Shown here: positions 62,489 to 64,000 of the stretch, in pieces
Position numbering within the stretch: position 1 is the first letter of the stretch
Layout of the letters: every line of letters begins with the position of its first letter
Assembly (NCBI GenBank): GCA_002441345.1
Contig: DJVU01000006.1
Coordinates: 223,075 to 287,074 of the forward strand
DNA length: 64,000 nucleotides
Source of the DNA: Bacteroidales bacterium UBA6248
GTDB taxonomy: Bacteria > Bacteroidota > Bacteroidia > Bacteroidales > Lentimicrobiaceae
Reading direction: 5' to 3'
Made by a program: the position numbers and the translations under genes
The notes under the pieces: model-generated
Database searches by the model: none
Told to the model about the DNA's origin: nothing
What the model saw: the letters and a program-made list of their open reading frames with translations, nothing else

Positions 62489-62692
62489 ATGAAAATCATC
62501 CTCAATAACCGGCACGAGACGTTCGGACACGACCAGCTGACAATTAATCAATTGCTTGAAATAAAGAAATTTACCTTTAAAATGCTGGTTGTAAAGGTAA
62601 ATGGTGAACTGGTACGCCGCCATGAGTTTGATCAGGTGAGCGTAAAAGACGGCGATGATGTGATGGTACTTCACCTGGTGACAGGCGGTTGA
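62489..62692 (+). CDS. ThiS/MoaD-like sulfur carrier
   Basis: 67 residues from ATG 62489; the frame is open much further upstream but overlaps the ThiF-like gene and looks noncoding there. Ubiquitin-like fold: KIILNNRHETFGHDQLTINQLLE, VVKVNGELVRRHEFDQVSVKDGDDVMVLHLVTGG. Ends exactly in Gly-Gly, the residues thiocarboxylated by a ThiF/MoeB partner. VVKVNGELVRR is nearer to ThiS than MoaD in appearance. Its stop TGA is followed immediately by the reversed stop of folC (TGATCA). Confidence 0.88.
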   Translation: MKIILNNRHETFGHDQLTINQLLEIKKFTFKMLVVKVNGELVRRHEFDQVSVKDGDDVMVLHLVTGG

Positions 62693-63979
62693 TCACAATA
62701 CTTCAGCCACTACAAAGGCGCTGCCACCGATAAAAATCAGGTCACTGGCAGATGCCGCGCTTAGTGCCGCATCTTTTGCTTCCCTGACGGAAGCGTATGC
62801 TTCTCCGTTCAGTTCAAATGCTGCTGCCATTTCTTTCAGGATTACGGCATCCAATCCCCGGGGTATATCGGCTTTGCAGAAATAATACGATGCATTCATC
62901 GGCAGGAGTGCAAGCATCCCTTTAACATCCTTATCGTTAACTACCCCGAAAACAATGTGTAAGCGGTTAAATTCCAGGCTGTTCAGCTGCTTTATTACCT
63001 CGCTGATTCCTTCCGCATTATGGCCGATGTCGCAGATCGTAAGAGGGTCTTTACGGAGTATCTGCCAGCGACCCGATAAGCCTGTGTTTTGTATGGTTTT
63101 TCGGATGCCTTCATAAATGCTTAGTCCGTCGAACAAAGCATAGGTAGTCCTGAGCAAATGCGCAGCAGCAATTACCGTTGCCAGGTTTTTTACCTGATAA
63201 TTCCCGCCAAGGGGGCACACCAGCCGGTACTTGTCGAAGCCGTGAATTGCCGTTACCTGCATTTCACCTTCAGGGGTATATCTGGCATCTTTGATTACGT
63301 TTACTTCCTGATCGGCAAATACAATAGGAGCCTGCCTGCTGAGTGCGGTTGTCCGGAATATTTCCGAAGATCCGGGATCGGTTTCGCCGATCACAACCGG
63401 CACTTCAGTTTTGATAATTCCGGCTTTTTCTGTCGCAATGGCTTCTATGGTACTTCCGAGAAATTGCGTGTGATCGTAGCCTATATTGGTAATTACCGAT
63501 AACAGCGGGGTGATGATGTTTGAAGAGTCGAGTCGTCCGCCCATCCCGGTCTCCACTACCGCGATGTCGACCTCTCCGGCTTCAAACCAGCTCATGGCCA
63601 TGGCAAACGTCATTTCAAAAAAGCTTGGTTTTATGCGGTTGAAGTCAGGAAGGTACTGCTCCGTAAAGCGAACCACAAATTCTTCGGGCACCGGCCTGCC
63701 GTTGATTTTTATTCGTTCCCTGAAATCCCTGAGGTGCGGAGAGGTAAACAGTCCCGTCCGAAAACCGTTTTCCTGCAGTATGGAAGCCAGCATGTGCGAT
63801 ACAGAACCCTTACCGTTGGTGCCCGCAACGTGTATGGTTTTGAATTTCCGGTGCGGATGCCGTGTAAGTTCGTCAAGTGCCAGTGTATTTGTCAGATCCG
63901 CTTTGTAAGCGGCAGCCCCTATGCGCTGAAACATAGGCAACTGACTGAACATATAGTCCAGGGTTTCCTTGTAATTCAT
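62693..63979 (-). CDS. folC: Folylpolyglutamate/dihydrofolate synthase FolC
   Basis: 428 residues, full length. ATP loop HVAGTNGKGSVSHML (~50-65), ETGMGGRLDSSN, KAGIIKTEVPVVIGE, ICDIGHNAEGI, FGVVNDKDVKGMLALLP. Adds glutamate to folates, and in many bacteria also makes dihydrofolate; which activities it has cannot be decided from sequence. Cytoplasmic. Starts 21 bases before the right edge of the window; convergent with the ThiS-like gene, with stop codons back to back. Confidence 0.95.
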   Translation of the reverse strand: MNYKETLDYMFSQLPMFQRIGAAAYKADLTNTLALDELTRHPHRKFKTIHVAGTNGKGSVSHMLASILQENGFRTGLFTSPHLRDFRERIKINGRPVPEEFVVRFTEQYLPDFNRIKPSFFEMTFAMAMSWFEAGEVDIAVVETGMGGRLDSSNIITPLLSVITNIGYDHTQFLGSTIEAIATEKAGIIKTEVPVVIGETDPGSSEIFRTTALSRQAPIVFADQEVNVIKDARYTPEGEMQVTAIHGFDKYRLVCPLGGNYQVKNLATVIAAAHLLRTTYALFDGLSIYEGIRKTIQNTGLSGRWQILRKDPLTICDIGHNAEGISEVIKQLNSLEFNRLHIVFGVVNDKDVKGMLALLPMNASYYFCKADIPRGLDAVILKEMAAAFELNGEAYASVREAKDAALSAASASDLIFIGGSAFVVAEVL

Positions 63980-64000
63980 GGTGAGATACCTTAATTCAGT

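Noticed and set aside
1..64000. CRISPR arrays, rRNA genes, insertion sequences
   Set aside because: No regularly spaced repeats, rRNA-like sequence, transposase or terminal inverted repeat pair was seen.

Overview
The window is a chromosomal segment of a Bacteroidota bacterium, most likely an anaerobic or facultative Bacteroidales/Marinilabiliales-type organism. Three things support this. Many genes have the Bacteroidota -7 promoter box TAnnTTTG a short distance upstream (several with a TTTG box 17-20 bp before it) and no clear Shine-Dalgarno sequence. The gene families are typical of the group: OstA-like protein, GldN-like lipoprotein, OMP-OmpA-TPR protein, and an hpt-adk-obg cluster. Finally, a tungsten-type aldehyde:ferredoxin oxidoreductase is present. 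I see no rRNA, CRISPR array, insertion sequence, integrase or prophage. Two tRNA genes (Gly-GCC, Leu-TAA) lie near 42.8 kb.

Layout. 0-4.7 kb: end of a universal stress protein gene, a small membrane protein, a DUF389 membrane protein, an OstA-like protein and glutaminase. 4.8-7.8 kb: a 995-residue protein with two receiver-like domains and a pyruvate-phosphate-dikinase-type ATP-grasp domain. 7.8-14.5 kb, all minus strand: sensor kinase, NarL-type regulator, outer-membrane porin, then pstSCAB. 14.7-18.3 kb: an aspartase with a fused cyclic-nucleotide-binding-like domain, and a TMTC-like membrane protein with TPRs. 18.5-25.6 kb: GldN-like lipoprotein, M16 peptidase with O-methyltransferase, purE, hpt, a tandem-duplicated adk, obg and a PAP2 phosphatase. 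25.6-30.6 kb: flavin-binding split-barrel protein, a protease/propeller/barrel protein, an RluA-type enzyme and panB. 31-42.7 kb: lipoprotein, dnaK, an unknown secreted protein, an OmpA-like envelope protein, a SpoU methyltransferase and mutS.

43.4-48.3 kb holds four plus-strand genes for uncharacterised exported proteins, ending in an 879-residue leucine-rich-repeat protein whose repeat blocks are each preceded by a Trp-rich module. 48.3-62.7 kb is a tungsten/aldehyde neighbourhood: a MobB-like P-loop protein, WtpC and WtpB, WtpA behind a ModE-like regulator, two aldehyde dehydrogenases (ALDH7 type and PruA), a tungsten AOR, and a divergent ThiF-like/ThiS-like pair that may serve cofactor sulfuration. 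The GDP-fucose genes gmd-fcl lie inside this block and separate wtpBC from wtpA. folC closes the window.

How it fits together: oxyanion uptake is prominent (phosphate at 8-11 kb, tungstate at 49-56 kb). The tungstate part plausibly feeds the AOR, which, with the two ALDHs, handles aldehydes from amino acid catabolism; glutaminase, aspartase and PruA point to amino acid use. The most unusual proteins are the CNB-aspartase fusion, the double adenylate kinase with an apparently degenerate second half, the receiver-ATP-grasp protein, a PstS with an EF-hand-like loop, and the LRR operon.
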